64,000 bases of DNA from Paraburkholderia translucens (GTDB taxonomy: Bacteria > Pseudomonadota > Gammaproteobacteria > Burkholderiales > Burkholderiaceae). The DNA lies in NCBI RefSeq assembly GCF_020881035.1, contig NZ_JAJITC010000003.1, forward strand, positions 1-64,000. The letters are read 5' to 3'. Position numbers and translations under genes: made by a program. Positions 63,459 through 64,000 of this stretch are shown here, in pieces; position 1 is the first letter of the stretch; each line of letters starts with the position of its first letter. The notes below the pieces were generated by a model. The model did not search any database and was not told where the DNA came from. It worked only from the letters and a program-made list of their open reading frames with translations.

Positions 63459-63685
63459 CCTATCAGCCGGACATGCCTGATGTGGACGCTGTGCAGGTCG
63501 CGGGTAGTGAGGGAACACCTCGCAACAACCTGGCGCAAAACAAGCAGTTCAAGGCTGTTGTAAAGGCGCTGGGGCTGAATAAAAATCAGGCCAGGCAGCT
63601 TCATGACGATATCAGTAAGCAAGGCCTCGGGTATCACGAAATGTTGGAGCGGGGGCAGGACATGTTTGGAGGTGGTGATGATTGA
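63148..63685 (+). pseudogene. Orphan polymorphic-toxin module without an N-terminus
   Basis: The frame opens with GKLIRKLIGQSWLFFHNV, runs through the shared module and, after 63458, has a different tail: EGTPRNNLAQNKQFKAVVKA, then LGLNKNQARQLHDDISKQGL and GYHEMLERGQDMF. The QNKQFK...RQLHDDISKQG.GYHEMLE pattern recalls a tail found at the ends of RHS/VgrG-type toxins. There is no ATG with an SD; an in-frame TAG precedes it. Such modules are replacement cassettes that become expressed by recombination with a full-length gene. It may use GTG 63197. Confidence 0.7.
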
Positions 63686-64000
63686 TGCAAGGACAGAAAT
63701 TGCGGGGCGGCTTGCTGTGCTCGTCGGGCTTGATGTGAGCTGGGTTAGCCATGCGGGAGACATGGTCACCATGCAATTTGGCCCACAGCGGCGGTACATG
63801 CTTCGGGGAAAAAGTCGGGAGGATGGAGAGTGGGCGCTTCATGTGCAATGTGCTTGGCAGCTCGAACGAGAGGGCGTCACCGTAGCAACGAGAGAGGATC
63901 TGCGGGGCTCCGATGAAAAGGCGCACGTCACGACCCGGCGCTTGCATGAAATGCTCGTCGGGCAAGGGCCTCTCAAGGTCGAGGATGCATCGGCAAACGA
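63678..64000 (+). CDS. Immunity protein of the orphan toxin module (incomplete at window end)
   Basis: The ATG lies inside the toxin's last codons (ATGATTGA overlap), so it is coupled to it. About 107 codons are visible: MIDARTEIAGRLAVLVGLDV, then SHAGDMVTMQFGPQRRYM and EDGEWALHVQCAWQLERE. No stop occurs before base 64000. Overlap with the toxin and the small soluble fold argue for an immunity protein. Family not recognised. Confidence 0.6.
   Translation, partial: MIDARTEIAGRLAVLVGLDVSWVSHAGDMVTMQFGPQRRYMLRGKSREDGEWALHVQCAWQLEREGVTVATREDLRGSDEKAHVTTRRLHEMLVGQGPLKVEDASAN

Overview
The window looks like a chromosome segment of a Burkholderiales bacterium, most likely Paraburkholderia or Burkholderia. 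This rests on high GC, a betaproteobacterial 5S rRNA at the left edge, a small DUF3563 protein, hemP, the uvrB/aromatic aminotransferase pair, and class I fumarase next to bacterioferritin. The genus is inferred from gene content; no alignment was run.

Region 1 (1-31.5 kb) is mostly core genome. It holds the 5S rRNA end, a CopZ/CueR-like copper pair, rlmJ, a 3-hydroxybutyrate dehydrogenase plus patatin pair, an aromatic/aspartate aminotransferase, and uvrB. It also holds a dispersed iron regulon: ftrABCD-type ferrous uptake, hemP, tonB-exbB-exbD, bfd and bfr, with three recognisable Fur boxes. murI, class I fumarase, an EamA exporter, acetyl-CoA synthetase, a DUF4212 plus sodium/solute symporter pair and tRNA-Ser(GGA) follow.

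Region 2 (31.5-34.9 kb) is a small, decayed mobile island behind the tRNA-Ser gene. It contains a chimeric hypothetical gene over an HD-domain remnant, a P4/P1-type C4 antisense RNA with an Ash/Icd-position ORF, a polymorphic toxin with a DUF4279 immunity protein, and two tyrosine-integrase remnants. A 12-bp copy of the tRNA 3' end near the integrase remnants is a candidate att site.

Region 3 (34.9-48.4 kb) is accessory metabolism: a penicillin-acylase-type Ntn hydrolase, two LysR regulators, a group of SDR, aldo/keto reductase and epimerase enzymes, and a truncated IS6-type transposase.

Region 4 (48.7-62.3 kb) is a guanidine uptake and degradation locus with two guanidine-I (ykkC) riboswitches. 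Riboswitch 1 precedes an ABC importer operon that also encodes a membrane di-iron desaturase/hydroxylase-like protein, a creatininase-type enzyme and an unrecognised 301-residue protein. Riboswitch 2 precedes the two DUF1989 subunits of carboxyguanidine deiminase, a biotin-dependent urea/guanidine carboxylase and allophanate hydrolase. Together these would convert guanidine to ammonia and CO2. The oxygenase-like and creatininase-like genes suggest that substituted or cyclic guanidines are also processed, which I consider the most interesting possibility here.

Region 5 (62.4-64 kb) returns to toxin/immunity DNA. It has a 91-bp and a 314-bp near-identical copy of sequence from the 33-kb toxin locus, an AT-rich immunity-like gene, a start-less orphan toxin module with a different C-terminus, and its overlapping immunity gene, cut by the window end. 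The direct repeats bracket about 29.6 kb including the whole guanidine locus.
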